This document shows positions 17,284-25,396 of a stretch of 42,623 nucleotides of DNA, one piece after another (the first letter of the stretch is position 1; each line of letters opens with the position of its first letter). The position numbers and the translations under genes are program-made. Source of the DNA: a virus. The stretch covers positions 1 through 42,623 of IMG/VR virus record IMGVR_UViG_3300009790_000023; one strand, written 5' to 3'. A model generated the notes under the pieces. That model did no database searches and was not told the origin of the DNA. It saw nothing but the letters and a program-made list of their open reading frames with translations.

Positions 17284-18309
17284 TTAAGGGATTACGACTT
17301 TACAAGCTGACTCAGCTCTAAGAACTCCCATTCCGAGAGCTTGTCTCGCTACGAGTAAATCTGCCTGGTGAACAACTCTCCATTCCTCGCCTGTCATCTG
17401 TAATGAAGGTGAGAGTAGAGAAACCACACCGACGGCCTCTTTATTGAAGATGAGCCCCTTACACTTAGTTAAGTTCTGAGCGTAATCAGAGTTGTGATCA
17501 CCAGCTACAAGGGTGTAGTTCGCTTGAGTGACGTGGTTTGAACTGAATATCGGAATACCCGCAACTTGTAATGTGCGGCCATCTGCGATGGTTCCAGATC
17601 CACCAAAGTCAGCGTTGATAGCACGACTTGATTGTGTGATGAGGTAGTAATCCTCTGGAGTAAATACCGCGTACATGTCGTCGATACTTACATCCTTCTC
17701 TTCAAAGCCAACACGAGCATCAAAGATCGCGTTAACTAGAGCATCACCTTTTGCCTGACGGGTAGCAGAACCACCTGTGTAGTCAGTACCAAGGGTGATT
17801 CCTTGACCTGTTCTACCAGCGTTAAGAGTTTTGTTTAAAGGCTCAGTAGCGTTGCTTGCTGCCGCGAAGATTAATCTTGCAACACGCTTGTCATATTCAA
17901 CCGCTAAAGCACGACCTAACTCTTTTGTGTAGATCTGACGAACGTCGAAGTAAGACATTAATTCGTCCACGTTATAGATCGCCGCATCGGCAACCATTAA
18001 CGCGTCAAGACTGATTACACGCTCGTTGATATCCGAAGGATCATTGATCGTGCCTGTCAGTTCGGTGCCCGGCTGGTGGTAGGCCGCTTGCATCTTCCCT
18101 GTGATTGGGAAGGCGACGCTCTTGCCTCCTCTTATGTTTCTTTCGCGGGTTTTCCCTTTGAAAACCGTTGCAGTCATGAACGCGTCAAGAATCTCGGCAG
18201 AACCGAGCTTGAGCATCATGGCTCTATCCGTATCTAAGCCAGAAGCACCAGCGCCCCAAGTAGCGGCTGCGCCTTTAATCTGACCAATACGGCTGAGTGT
18301 GACAGCCAT
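17284..18309 (-). CDS. Major capsid protein (gp10-like, 341 aa)
   Basis: The protein fits the T7/cyanopodovirus capsid family in length and position (scaffold upstream, tail protein A downstream). Recognisable blocks include TVFKGKTRERNIRGGKSVAF, the PGTEL segment, VISLDALMVADAAIYNVDEL and a C-terminal EEWRVVHQADLLVARQALGM. It is expected to adopt the HK97 fold. It is flanked by a 111-bp leader and by a strong terminator, so it is probably its own expression unit within the late region. Codons look regular and the start ATG at 18309 is the only plausible one (MAVTLSRIGQIKGA). Confidence 0.95.
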   Translation of the reverse strand: MAVTLSRIGQIKGAAATWGAGASGLDTDRAMMLKLGSAEILDAFMTATVFKGKTRERNIRGGKSVAFPITGKMQAAYHQPGTELTGTINDPSDINERVISLDALMVADAAIYNVDELMSYFDVRQIYTKELGRALAVEYDKRVARLIFAAASNATEPLNKTLNAGRTGQGITLGTDYTGGSATRQAKGDALVNAIFDARVGFEEKDVSIDDMYAVFTPEDYYLITQSSRAINADFGGSGTIADGRTLQVAGIPIFSSNHVTQANYTLVAGDHNSDYAQNLTKCKGLIFNKEAVGVVSLLSPSLQMTGEEWRVVHQADLLVARQALGMGVLRAESACKVVIP

Positions 18310-18420
18310 AATTAGCTAAATTTTGTAGAAAAAATACTTTTTTAGACCGCCTCTTCCTTCTCTCATGGGTTATCCGCTATTCACGGGCCCACAGCGCTCG
18401 GTTTGCGTTCTGGCTAAATA
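18310..18420 (-). promoter_or_regulatory. Leader of the capsid gene
   Basis: This 111-bp gap is the only sizeable space between portal/scaffold and capsid. On the minus strand it carries GAAGGAAGAGG and two A/T runs shortly before the capsid ATG. A phage RNA polymerase promoter is expected here by analogy with the T7 promoter before gene 10, but I could not align it convincingly with the ACGACC-type motifs. The call of regulatory leader is an inference from position. Confidence 0.35.
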
Positions 18421-19296
18421 CTAGCTGAAATCAGGGCTTCTGAACAATATTTCTTTAACACTTTGCTGATAAGCTTCGTCAACTTCGTATAACTTTTGTC
18501 CTCTATTGTTCCTTTTGTTCATTGCATCAAGTACTTGTTGTTGGCTTCTAAATACTGTTTCGCTTGGCACTTCTCCACCCCCGATAAGCTTTGGCTCTAC
18601 AACTGACTTAGGATTTGCCATATCTAACTGCATAGATCTAATAGCCCAACGTATCGACTCAATATTCCCTCCTTCCATCGTTTTATTGAACTCAGCAACC
18701 ATTTCCTCTGGCATATTCTTATTAGCCCATTCACCCATTTGTTTATAAGCTTCTGGACCTCCTACCTCACCAATAATTTTCTCCTCATCTGCCGCTGTTA
18801 ATTGGCCTGACGTATTAGCGGCTTGGCCTGATTTGCCATAGGTATTAACAAAACCTTCTACAAGTGATCTAGGAACATTGAATGTCTCAGCAAGAGTATC
18901 GTAATGCTCGCTTATATCTCCACCATTATCGGCAGAGTGCATGATCTCTTCCATCTTTAAACCTTTTGAAGCCAAAGCCTCAACTCCTGCTTCTCCATAA
19001 ATAGAAACAGCCTGATCTCGCGAATAAGATTCGCCTTGTTGTGGCGTTTCGGTTTGAGTTTCGGTTTGAGTTTCGGCTTGAGTCTCAGGTTTTTGCTGCT
19101 GGTTCTGAGTGAATTTTCTTTGCAGCTCTGCGTAAGACTTTGCTAAGTCCTCAGTGCTATTGAATTTTTGTAAAACTTGCTGCGTTTCTTCAGAAATCTG
19201 ATCTTGTTGTTGTAGCTCCTGGACCAGCTCTTGTTGAGCAGGACTAGCCAAGCCCTCCTGTCCTTCAGGAGTAGATAATTGTGGCGTTTCGGTCAT
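18421..19296 (-). CDS. Capsid assembly scaffold (gp9-like, 291 aa)
   Basis: An acidic, glutamine-rich, mostly helical protein lies between portal and capsid genes, the standard scaffold position. It has low-complexity QTETQTETQTETPQQ repeats at about residues 75-90 (DNA 19045-19085). The central region (SKGLKMEEIMHSADNGG) and the RSLVEGFVNTYGKSG stretch resemble scaffolds of marine podoviruses. The C-terminus (ELEVDEAYQQ-like, ending VKEILFRSPDFS) is charged and probably contacts the capsid. The start overlaps the portal stop as ATGA. Scaffolds diverge quickly, so the call rests on position, composition and length. Confidence 0.85.
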   Translation of the reverse strand: MTETPQLSTPEGQEGLASPAQQELVQELQQQDQISEETQQVLQKFNSTEDLAKSYAELQRKFTQNQQQKPETQAETQTETQTETPQQGESYSRDQAVSIYGEAGVEALASKGLKMEEIMHSADNGGDISEHYDTLAETFNVPRSLVEGFVNTYGKSGQAANTSGQLTAADEEKIIGEVGGPEAYKQMGEWANKNMPEEMVAEFNKTMEGGNIESIRWAIRSMQLDMANPKSVVEPKLIGGGEVPSETVFRSQQQVLDAMNKRNNRGQKLYEVDEAYQQSVKEILFRSPDFS

Positions 19297-20897
19297 GGTT
19301 GTTCTTGAGGTTGATTATTGGAAATGTCTTGGGCAGTCTGGGCAGCATCAGCTAATTTCTTAGGATCACCCATTGCTGATTGGAGTAACGCGGCTTGTTG
19401 AGCTTGCTCTTGTTGAGCCTGTTGCTCTTGCTGCAACTCCTGTTCAGTCTTAATTAGCCCAAGAGTGTCTATACCCATCGAATAGGCAAGACGAGTGATT
19501 AACTCAGTAGGTTTTAAATACTGAGCCAATCCCTCTGGGCCAATTGTCTGACCCAAAGTTGTTGTAAATCTGACCAATTGTTCTAAATCATTTCCTCTTC
19601 CAACAGCAGCAAGACCAACGGTCATAACTACTGAAACCAAATCATCTGGCAATTCAGGAACTTTGTTCTCTCTAGTCAAAATATCTAACTTCCTGGCGAC
19701 ATAAGGCACTTGGAAAGTAGTCGTCAAAATTGAATATATGCTTCCGAGGCTTTGTTCCGTTTGAAGTTGACTCATTCTGACTTCTTCCGCGGTCACGCGC
19801 TCCGCATTTCGCTGATCAGCCAACATAAAAGCCTGTGACAGCCTACGTTCTATCTGTTCTTTACCTTGCATCGCTACCGCAAGATCCTGTGATTTCTGCA
19901 TTTGCAGACTAAGCACATCAGTAGGATCTCCTGTCACGAACGAACCATTTGCGGCCCTTGCAAGATCAGACGCTTTCGTGACTCCGCTTGGTTTCACAAG
20001 AAACAAGCACTTTGAAGACGCTAATGCTGCTTCTGCTATTGCCTGGCATAAAGCTTCTACTGTTTGAAGGTCAGCAATTGCCGCCTGTTCGATATATCCC
20101 ACTCCATAACTCTGTCCTGCAACCGCTGTCATACGCAATGCAAGCCAAGGGCTCTTATCTTTTGGTGCTTTGCCTTCTGATCCAGGAACAATCTTATTTT
20201 TTACTTGCTGATTCCACCTAACAGAGTTCCCTTCCCACTTGATATGGGTGTAAACCTTACAAGTATCCTGTTCATCTCCATTAATCTCAACTTGATTGTC
20301 GTAAAAACCTTTTAATTCTTCTTCTTTCTCTTCTTCAAGTATCTTCTTTACGTTTTCTGGCAGCATCTCATAAGGAATTTCCTCGCAAACAACGACCTCA
20401 CTGGGTTCTCCCATTGGATCGCGAAAACATACAAAGCGATTTAAGTGATATAGCTTTAATCCATCAACTCCAATGTATAAAAGCGCGTTTCCTGTAACGA
20501 TTAAGTGTAATAACGCCTCATGCAAGACAACTCGATCATTACTTGCTTCAATCTCACGCAAAACCATACGTTCGATTTTGCTTAAAGCCTCTTCATATTT
20601 AGTTTTTTCTTCTGGTCCGACTCCTTGCTGCGCTAACTGAGCATCATCTAACGAGAACCTGAAGAATTGTTGTGTTGGCGGTAGCAATGCAAGAAGCATA
20701 CGGCTCGCCAAATTAAGTGTTCCGCGAGCACCTATTCCATTCCAAGGGACAGGGTATGTATCTTTGTTGTTTAGCTTTGGATCATTTGATGCTGGTACGA
20801 GATAGGGAATGGTTAATCTCGCAGAATGTCGAGCACGATCTAAATGCCAATTACGGTCATTTTCGCCATCCCTAAAACGTTGTTCAGCAGTTCTCAT
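19293..20897 (-). CDS. Portal (head-tail connector, gp8-like, 534 aa)
   Basis: The N-terminal half contains the segments TLNLASRMLLALLPPTQQFF and FFRFSLDD that typify T7 gp8 portals. Later segments such as NRFVCFRDPMGEPSEVVVCE and RRLSQAFMLADQRNAERVTA, then EEVRM, are also family hallmarks. Length is as in T7 (536 aa). The C-terminus is a glutamine-rich tail (QELQQEQQAQQEQAQQAALL). It precedes scaffold and capsid and follows three small coiled-coil proteins. Portal dodecamers form the DNA entry vertex and dock the terminase. Confidence 0.95.
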   Translation of the reverse strand: MRTAEQRFRDGENDRNWHLDRARHSARLTIPYLVPASNDPKLNNKDTYPVPWNGIGARGTLNLASRMLLALLPPTQQFFRFSLDDAQLAQQGVGPEEKTKYEEALSKIERMVLREIEASNDRVVLHEALLHLIVTGNALLYIGVDGLKLYHLNRFVCFRDPMGEPSEVVVCEEIPYEMLPENVKKILEEEKEEELKGFYDNQVEINGDEQDTCKVYTHIKWEGNSVRWNQQVKNKIVPGSEGKAPKDKSPWLALRMTAVAGQSYGVGYIEQAAIADLQTVEALCQAIAEAALASSKCLFLVKPSGVTKASDLARAANGSFVTGDPTDVLSLQMQKSQDLAVAMQGKEQIERRLSQAFMLADQRNAERVTAEEVRMSQLQTEQSLGSIYSILTTTFQVPYVARKLDILTRENKVPELPDDLVSVVMTVGLAAVGRGNDLEQLVRFTTTLGQTIGPEGLAQYLKPTELITRLAYSMGIDTLGLIKTEQELQQEQQAQQEQAQQAALLQSAMGDPKKLADAAQTAQDISNNQPQEQP

Positions 20898-20899
20898 AA

Positions 20900-21421
20900 T
20901 TAAATAGCGAGGTTAGTACCTGTTCCAGTGGACTGAGTTTGACCTTCTATTTGTAAATCTGCTTTTGTAGATTTCGGTCCACGTTGCCCTTCTTGACGTT
21001 TAGACGGTGAATACGGAAGTTTTAAATTATTCTTCTTTTTCTTCTTCTCATTCTGTAAAACACTTTGAGAAGTTTGGGCCGCGCCTCTTGCGGCAAGTTC
21101 ACTTGCACTAGGACCAGTAGGACCAGCTACAGCGGTTTGGTGGGTAAGAATCTGATTAGTCAGATCAGCGTTTGTTTGTTGTATGTCAGCTAATTCACCT
21201 CCTAAAGTGTTTGTAATATTGGTTTGCTCTGTCGCCGCCGCATCTATCAGTGCTTGTTTCGATGCCTCTAACTCTTCTATCCGTGTAGCTTCAGCCTCGG
21301 CAGCAGCTTGGTTAGCAGCCTCTTGTTCAGCCGCTTCCTTAGCCGCTTTTTTAGCTGCGTTTTTTTGGGCAGTAACCCCAGTTAAATCTTCAATCAAGTT
21401 GTCAACAGGTCCAGCACACAT
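20900..21421 (-). CDS. Alanine-rich coiled-coil virion-associated protein, paralogue 3 (173 aa)
   Basis: The start is ATG at 21421 (MCAGPVDNLIEDLTG). Residues 20-60 are an Ala/Glu/Lys coiled coil, followed by a TNITNTLGGELADIQQTNAD helix, a basic KKKKKNN patch near residue 128 and a C-terminus reading ADLQIEGQTQSTGTGTNLAI. The MC start, helical middle and final L-x-I ... TGTGTN motif are shared with the two genes upstream, so the three look like a tandem paralogous family. Its stop is 2 bp before the portal start. Proteins ending in this type of motif occur in T7-like cyanophages, but the function is not known to me; a minor head or core role is a guess from position. Confidence 0.7.
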   Translation of the reverse strand: MCAGPVDNLIEDLTGVTAQKNAAKKAAKEAAEQEAANQAAAEAEATRIEELEASKQALIDAAATEQTNITNTLGGELADIQQTNADLTNQILTHQTAVAGPTGPSASELAARGAAQTSQSVLQNEKKKKKNNLKLPYSPSKRQEGQRGPKSTKADLQIEGQTQSTGTGTNLAI

Positions 21422-21423
21422 AA

Positions 21424-21837
21424 TTAAACTCCGTAGTTAACGCCAGTTCCAGCAGAGGACTGGATTCCACTCTGGGTAATTTTCAATGAACCTGTTGGCT
21501 TCTTCTTGTCTTGAATAGTTGTTGTTGTTTGAGCTAAATCTGTTTCATCGACGTTATCTTCAGTCGTGATTGCATAAGGAGCAGAGGTTAGACCTCCTGC
21601 CGAGTTCGCTGCCGCAGTTTGAGTATTCATGGTTGCGATTTTGTCCATAAGGTCAGCAGTAGCTTCGTTTGCAGTAGTAATTTGATTCTGAATGTTGGTT
21701 TGGAATGTCTGGTTATTTGCGGTTAACGTATTTTGAAAATCTGTAAGAGCTTGATTCTGAGCATCAATCTCTTCTTGAGATGGTCCAACATATTGAACCG
21801 TGGGCATTTGAATTGAGGGAGCTTTGAACATGCACAT
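21424..21837 (-). CDS. Coiled-coil protein, paralogue 2 (137 aa)
   Basis: The start is ATG at 21837 (MCMFKAPSIQMPTVQYVGPS). A long polar helix rich in Asn/Gln/Thr follows (residues 20-75), and the protein ends KKPTGSLKITQSGIQSS then AGTGVNYGV. The C-terminal SLKI ... GTGVN pattern matches SLRI ... GSGLQL in the preceding gene and DLQI ... GTGTNL in the following one. All three begin MC followed by a short hydrophobic or proline segment. Spacing to the next gene is 2 bp. I infer a small virion-associated family; there is no catalytic motif. Confidence 0.68.
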   Translation of the reverse strand: MCMFKAPSIQMPTVQYVGPSQEEIDAQNQALTDFQNTLTANNQTFQTNIQNQITTANEATADLMDKIATMNTQTAAANSAGGLTSAPYAITTEDNVDETDLAQTTTTIQDKKKPTGSLKITQSGIQSSAGTGVNYGV

Positions 21838-21846
21838 GATGAATAC

Positions 21847-22245
21847 TTAAGTGAGTTGAAGGCCAGAACCTTGAGCGTATTGACTAGATGTTTTACCTAT
21901 TCTTAAAGAACTTTTTCCTTTTTTAGTTTTCACTCCTCTATCGTCCGCGCCTACTTTTGGAGGTTCTGCATGTTTCTCTCTTGGTGGCGGTCCAGCTACT
22001 TGAGATAAACGCATGGCAGCCTGACTTGTTGCATTAGCTCTAGCTGTTGAGGCAATAGCTAACTGAGATAACGCATCTTGTTTATCGCTTAAAGCACCAT
22101 GCAAAGTATTTTGCAAAGTTGTATTTTGATTTGTTATTTGACTTTCAATTGCCGCCTTTTGTAAATCAAACTGCTGATTGAAAGCCGTGTAATCAGGTTG
22201 TGTTACAACCGCTGGACTACCACCTCCCCCACCAAAAAAGCACAT
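21847..22245 (-). CDS. Coiled-coil protein, paralogue 1 (132 aa)
   Basis: The protein begins MCFFGGGGGSPAVVTQPDYT, continues with a helical QQFDLQKAAIESQITNQNTT region and ends with a basic KTKKGKSSLRIGKTSSQYAQ then GSGLQLT. It shares the MC start and L-R-I ... GSGL ending with the next two genes. The ATG overlaps the upstream stop as TGATG. The glycine-rich N-terminus and KGKSSLRI tail are typical of short proteins found next to portal genes in marine T7-like phages. No function can be assigned from sequence. Confidence 0.68.
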   Translation of the reverse strand: MCFFGGGGGSPAVVTQPDYTAFNQQFDLQKAAIESQITNQNTTLQNTLHGALSDKQDALSQLAIASTARANATSQAAMRLSQVAGPPPREKHAEPPKVGADDRGVKTKKGKSSLRIGKTSSQYAQGSGLQLT

Positions 22246-22439
22246 CAGGCAACCTCCCTTAATTGAAAAACGTCCTCGGTTTGCTCTTCCGACTTTCTTT
22301 TAAGCCAACGAGCAACAGAAGCTTGGCCTGCTTTAAACCAAACTTCTTTTTCGGAAAGATTTATATCAGGACATTTATCAGGAAACTGTTCCTGTAAAGC
22401 AAGAATCAATCTTTCATCAATGGTCGGAAAATAAGACAC
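22245..22439 (-). CDS. Small conserved-looking protein (64 aa), GTG start
   Basis: The start is GTG at 22439 (decoded MSYFPTIDERLILALQEQFP), with GGAGA a few bases upstream. It contains an amphipathic helix, a PDINLSEKEVWFKAGQASVA segment and RWLKRKSEEQ. Small proteins of this type (a DERLVxALxExFP start and a WxxGxxxVVRxL middle) are common beside portal genes of T7-like marine phages. It overlaps the next gene by TGATG. It is the last gene of this leftward block before the oppositely oriented small-terminase gene. The function is unknown to me. Confidence 0.7.
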   Translation of the reverse strand: MSYFPTIDERLILALQEQFPDKCPDINLSEKEVWFKAGQASVARWLKRKSEEQTEDVFQLREVA

Positions 22440-22457
22440 TCTCCAAGGATGTAGACC

Positions 22458-22486
22458 TTTACAGCCTACCGATAATCGGGAATATA
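22458..22486 (+). promoter_or_regulatory. Weak sigma70-like promoter before the small-terminase gene
   Basis: TTTACA at 22458-22463 is followed, after 17 bases, by AATATA at 22481-22486, or after 19 by TATATA. A CCGATAATCGG inverted repeat lies in the spacer. The gap is only 88 bp between two divergent genes, so a promoter for the rightward gene should be in it. The boxes are imperfect, hence the low confidence. Confidence 0.35.
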
Positions 22487-22527
22487 TACCATAGTAGAGA
22501 AGTTATTCCACTTCCCCGTAGAAGTTT

Positions 22528-22791
22528 ATGGATTTACAAGAACAATTAGCAGAGATTCATTCTGAATTGGTAAGTCAAGTACTCGATGATCTAAGAAATG
22601 GAGATCGCAAAGCAAGATCAGACGCAATGGCTCTACTAAAACAAAACAATGTCACTGCTGTTGCGGCTGAAGGTAGCACTTTGAAAAAACTTGCCAACAA
22701 GCTTGACTTCTCAAGCATGGATGACAAGGTAATTCCTCTTAAGATCCCATCGTCAAACGTTGAATCCCTCCATAAGAACGCCCAGAAGTAG
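22528..22791 (+). CDS. Terminase small subunit-like protein (87 aa), opposite strand
   Basis: MDLQEQLAEIHSELVSQVLD is followed by DLRNGDRKARSDAMALLKQNNVTAV and a STLKKLANKLDF tail. This matches the pattern of small terminase subunits of T7-like cyanophages: an N-terminal IHExLxxxLL helix, a second helix ending in LKxNxI/V, then a short linker and a LxxKLPF-like end. Such subunits recognise phage DNA for packaging. Here the gene is on the plus strand, between the small head genes and the large terminase, and its last 53 bp overlap the 3' end of terL in antisense. T7-like phages normally keep it co-directional with late genes. The assignment is by pattern; no search was run. Confidence 0.72.
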   Translation: MDLQEQLAEIHSELVSQVLDDLRNGDRKARSDAMALLKQNNVTAVAAEGSTLKKLANKLDFSSMDDKVIPLKIPSSNVESLHKNAQK

Positions 22792-24514
22792 TTTTCTTCT
22801 TAAAACCAAACGCTATTGAGTCAATGGAACCTGTTGTTTCATCCATCCAGGCTTCTAATTCATCTTCAAATAGCTGATCTTTCCTTGCTTGTTGTTGTAT
22901 TTGCTGGTCCTGGGCCGCAGATTCAACAAAAAATGCACAAGCTATGGCGAGAGCATCGAGCCGATCATCATACGGGATGCAATTTTTTTCCTCTGTCAGC
23001 CTTGAGGCTTGATAAAAAAGGCTGCGTGAATATCCATGTTCAGGATCTTCGTCAGTAAGACGATAATCATTTTTAATTACTCGGCTATTAATAATAAGAC
23101 GATGCTGCTGAATCAAAGGAGCAAGAGTGTCACATAATCTCCGTTCTTTTTGAATGTTATGTCTAACTTCTTCAATAGTGCAGGGATGAGTTCTTACAAG
23201 GTGCGGCTTTAGTAGAGCACTAAACATTCCATCGCCCATATTCGACTCAGCTACCACATAATTAACATCCCATTTCTTGGCTATATCAGCTAAATACCGC
23301 AAAACTTCATCGGCATAGCCCAAAGTAGACCCACCCGACTCAAGCAAAAACATATTTCCATTTAATTCTGCTAAAACTGCCCAAGCTAATTCGTCAGACC
23401 TAACGCCTCCTCTACCAGCGGGATCAATTGCTAAGACACACCGCCAAGATTCGGTTTTTGACACCCATCCATTTTGGAATATTGGGCGATGGTAGAACCT
23501 ATCAGCTCCAAGTCCGACACAAACAAGCTCTTGCAATCTCATATCAGGTTGGTTAGACCATATACAAGTCTCGGGCAGAGCTTTCCCATCAAGATCCATG
23601 ACCATGAGATCCCCAAGCCTGATTGGATACTTGTCTAAAGTAGACAATCGAGTGTTGAGCATGAACTGAAGTTCAAAGCTCGCTTTCGTCATGGATGCTT
23701 TTCTCTGGAGAATGTCCTCATGTCCAAATCTCTCTGGATCAGTCGGCTCTTCCACGAGGCTGGTATTCGAGATGACCTCATGTTCAATCGTCGGATCGAG
23801 GCTGCCCTCGTAGCAGTCGAACTCCTTCGGATAGAGCGCAGGCCAGTAACGAGCAGAATAGTTCCGTTCTCTCACAAGCCTTAAATATATCGAAGTCTCT
23901 GTATGTGGCGTTCCTAAATATAAAATTTTACGGGGCAAAACCTGGCCCTCCTCTGGCTTTATGATACTTTGTATTTCTTCAACAGCGTGTGCAACTCTGT
24001 CTTGTTTTAGCTGTGTAATTACGTTAGCTAAAGTTTCAACATCATCGAGTATGGCACAGGTACATCTTTGTCCAGTTGTTTGACCCATGACACCCATTGA
24101 TCGAACAGACGGAGACTGTTCAACTTGAGCTGGCCCTACATCAAAGGCAACATTTGAAAATCTATTTTCCGGCCCAGGCATAAGACATTGAAGAATATCT
24201 ATTTCTCCAATGCAGCGAAGCATGAAAGACGAAAAGTCAGTTGATTTAACTGCTGTAGCAGAGACAATCAGAATTTTTTCATTCGGATCTACTCTTAATC
24301 TCCATAAAGCATAAAAAGACGCAAGAATTGACTTACCTAGTCCACGAAACGCAACAGTAAGACTTCGATCTGGTCCATTTTGCATCCAATCACAAACAGA
24401 AATCTGCTGCTTAGTTGGGGCATCGGCTAACCCCAACTCTCGCAACAAATAACAAGTGAAATTAGGAAAGCTATCTTTTAACTGAGGTGGTAACTCTTCC
24501 CATAAATTATTCAC
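22739..24514 (-). CDS. terL: Terminase large subunit (gp19-like, 591 aa)
   Basis: The ATPase part has a Walker A-like FRGLGKS at residues 56-62 and a Walker B CAILDDVE at 153-160. The C-terminal nuclease part begins with LAIDPAGRGGVRSDELAW (about residue 365), the first acidic residue of the RNase H-fold centre, and continues with VAESNMGDGMF and the PYDDRLDALAIACAF block near residue 535. Length matches T7 gp19 (586 aa). The start is GTG at 24514, overlapping the upstream stop as GTGA. The 3' end overlaps the plus-strand small-terminase gene. Confidence 0.95.
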   Translation of the reverse strand: MNNLWEELPPQLKDSFPNFTCYLLRELGLADAPTKQQISVCDWMQNGPDRSLTVAFRGLGKSILASFYALWRLRVDPNEKILIVSATAVKSTDFSSFMLRCIGEIDILQCLMPGPENRFSNVAFDVGPAQVEQSPSVRSMGVMGQTTGQRCTCAILDDVETLANVITQLKQDRVAHAVEEIQSIIKPEEGQVLPRKILYLGTPHTETSIYLRLVRERNYSARYWPALYPKEFDCYEGSLDPTIEHEVISNTSLVEEPTDPERFGHEDILQRKASMTKASFELQFMLNTRLSTLDKYPIRLGDLMVMDLDGKALPETCIWSNQPDMRLQELVCVGLGADRFYHRPIFQNGWVSKTESWRCVLAIDPAGRGGVRSDELAWAVLAELNGNMFLLESGGSTLGYADEVLRYLADIAKKWDVNYVVAESNMGDGMFSALLKPHLVRTHPCTIEEVRHNIQKERRLCDTLAPLIQQHRLIINSRVIKNDYRLTDEDPEHGYSRSLFYQASRLTEEKNCIPYDDRLDALAIACAFFVESAAQDQQIQQQARKDQLFEDELEAWMDETTGSIDSIAFGFKKKTTSGRSYGGIQRLTMGS

Positions 24515-24729
24515 TCTTCTGTTTCTAAATCAGCTTTTTCAACTTTAACTGGTTCTGGAGCTGGCTTTGGAGTTGCTTTTGGTCTAACAGGTGGAGCTAG
24601 TAGCTGTTCTTGCATCTCCTCGTCCACGTAAACATTAGACGTATCTGCCTTTTTTAAAGTCTCAGGCTTGACACAGCAAGCACCTTCAAGACCTAACTCC
24701 ATTCTTTGATTGTTGGTGAGGTAAGGCAT
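24511..24729 (-). CDS. Small acidic protein upstream of terL (72 aa)
   Basis: MPYLTNNQRMELGLEGACCV is followed by KPETLKKADTSNVYVDEEMQ and a proline-lysine rich tail (PVRPKATPKPAPEPVKVEK). The PA/PK-rich linker suggests a flexible C-terminus. It starts from ATG at 24729 with AAAAAAGGA upstream and ends overlapping terL by GTGA, so it is probably translated together with the terminase. I do not recognise the family. Confidence 0.65.
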   Translation of the reverse strand: MPYLTNNQRMELGLEGACCVKPETLKKADTSNVYVDEEMQEQLLAPPVRPKATPKPAPEPVKVEKADLETEE

Positions 24730-24775
24730 AGTCCTTTTTTAACTTTTTCTATTCTGACGTAACTATGGCTAGATA

Positions 24776-24811
24776 CAACAAAACCCCCTAACAGCGCAAT
24801 TAGTTAGGAGG
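24776..24811 (-). terminator. Intrinsic terminator upstream of the late genes
   Basis: On the minus strand a 9-bp stem CCTCCTAAC / GTTAGGGGG (one T-G pair) with a 10-base loop is followed by TTTTGTTG. It lies between the 52-aa gene and the 72-aa gene that leads into terL. It should stop leftward transcription from the divergent early region and so separate those two small genes from the late virion operon. Confidence 0.8.
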
Positions 24812-24829
24812 CTTCATCTAACCCACGCT

Positions 24830-24839
24830 GACCACGACC
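24830..24839 (+). promoter_or_regulatory. GACCACGACC motif, plus orientation, no gene downstream
   Basis: GACCACGACC is followed by AAGCA. It is one of the copies of the ACCACGACC word that elsewhere precedes start codons, but here nothing is coded to its right on the plus strand. The 11-mer ACGACCAAGCA recurs on the minus strand at 25298-25288, before the leftward 82-aa gene. Its role is unknown. Confidence 0.4.
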
Positions 24840-24862
24840 AAGCAGCAAGCATCAGGGCTACT

Positions 24863-25021
24863 TTATTTTAGCTTACCTTCTAATTCTTTCGACTTTTCTG
24901 CCAAACCCGTATAAAAACCATGAAGCTTATGTGTCTTTAAGTGCCTGCCATCAAGGACATACCAGCGCTCCATGTCCAACATCCTTTGTCTATCTTCCTC
25001 TAGCCATTCTTTTTGATACAT
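24863..25021 (-). CDS. Small protein, unknown (52 aa)
   Basis: The frame opens with ATG at 25021, preceded by GAGGAAATT, a good Shine-Dalgarno sequence at normal spacing. It reads MYQKEWLEEDRQRMLDMERW, then YVLDGRHLKTHKLHGFYTGL, ending AEKSKELEGKLK. It is charged and probably helical, with no membrane segment. It lies 8 bp after the leftward 82-aa gene and is followed by the hairpin terminator at 24.8 kb. Short leftward genes beside the divergent control region are often takeover or regulatory proteins, but nothing in the sequence shows a function. Confidence 0.6.
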   Translation of the reverse strand: MYQKEWLEEDRQRMLDMERWYVLDGRHLKTHKLHGFYTGLAEKSKELEGKLK

Positions 25022-25029
25022 AATTTCCT

Positions 25030-25278
25030 CTATTGGTATCCCCTATTCTTCAGGTCTTCCTCTCTCCTTTTTCTTAAATATTCATTAAACCCATTTTGAT
25101 CAGTTCTTAACCCATCAACTAATCCATACTTCGCTCTATACCCTCTCATGTATTTTCCATACTCCTTTCTCTCGCCCCTCGTAAAATCTCTCGCTAATTC
25201 TCCTCCACTTGGGTCTCTTCCTACTCCAATCCTCTCTTTCATTTCCTTCATTTTATAAGTCTCCTTTCTTTTCATCAT
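25030..25278 (-). CDS. Small basic protein, unknown (82 or 73 aa)
   Basis: The protein is strongly charged (RIGVGRDPSGGELARDFTRG, then ERKEYGKYMRGYRAKYGLVD, ending KRREEDLKNRGYQ) and could bind nucleic acid or another macromolecule. Two starts are plausible. The ATG at 25278 has an ACGACC motif 14 bases upstream, as other early genes here. The ATG at 25251 has a good AAAGGAGAC ribosome site. It is the first leftward gene from the divergent region and is followed 8 bp later by the 52-aa gene. The family is not recognised. Confidence 0.65.
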   Translation of the reverse strand: MMKRKETYKMKEMKERIGVGRDPSGGELARDFTRGERKEYGKYMRGYRAKYGLVDGLRTDQNGFNEYLRKRREEDLKNRGYQ

Positions 25279-25367
25279 AATCTTTAATGCTTGGTCGTTT
25301 CAGTACCTTACATCCATGCAGAACTAACACAACCCCTAAGATTGTTTCATTCCGTTAACACGGAACA

Positions 25368-25396
25368 TTGACTTTCAATCCAAATGCCCATATAAA
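25368..25396 (+). promoter_or_regulatory. Host sigma70-type early promoter
   Basis: TTGACT at 25368-25373 is followed after exactly 17 bases by TATAAA at 25391-25396. Both boxes differ from consensus by a single base. Transcription would begin near 25403 and run right through a leader of about 480 nt into the early genes. This is the best bacterial promoter I see in the window and fits early transcription by host polymerase, before the phage polymerase is made. Confidence 0.75.
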
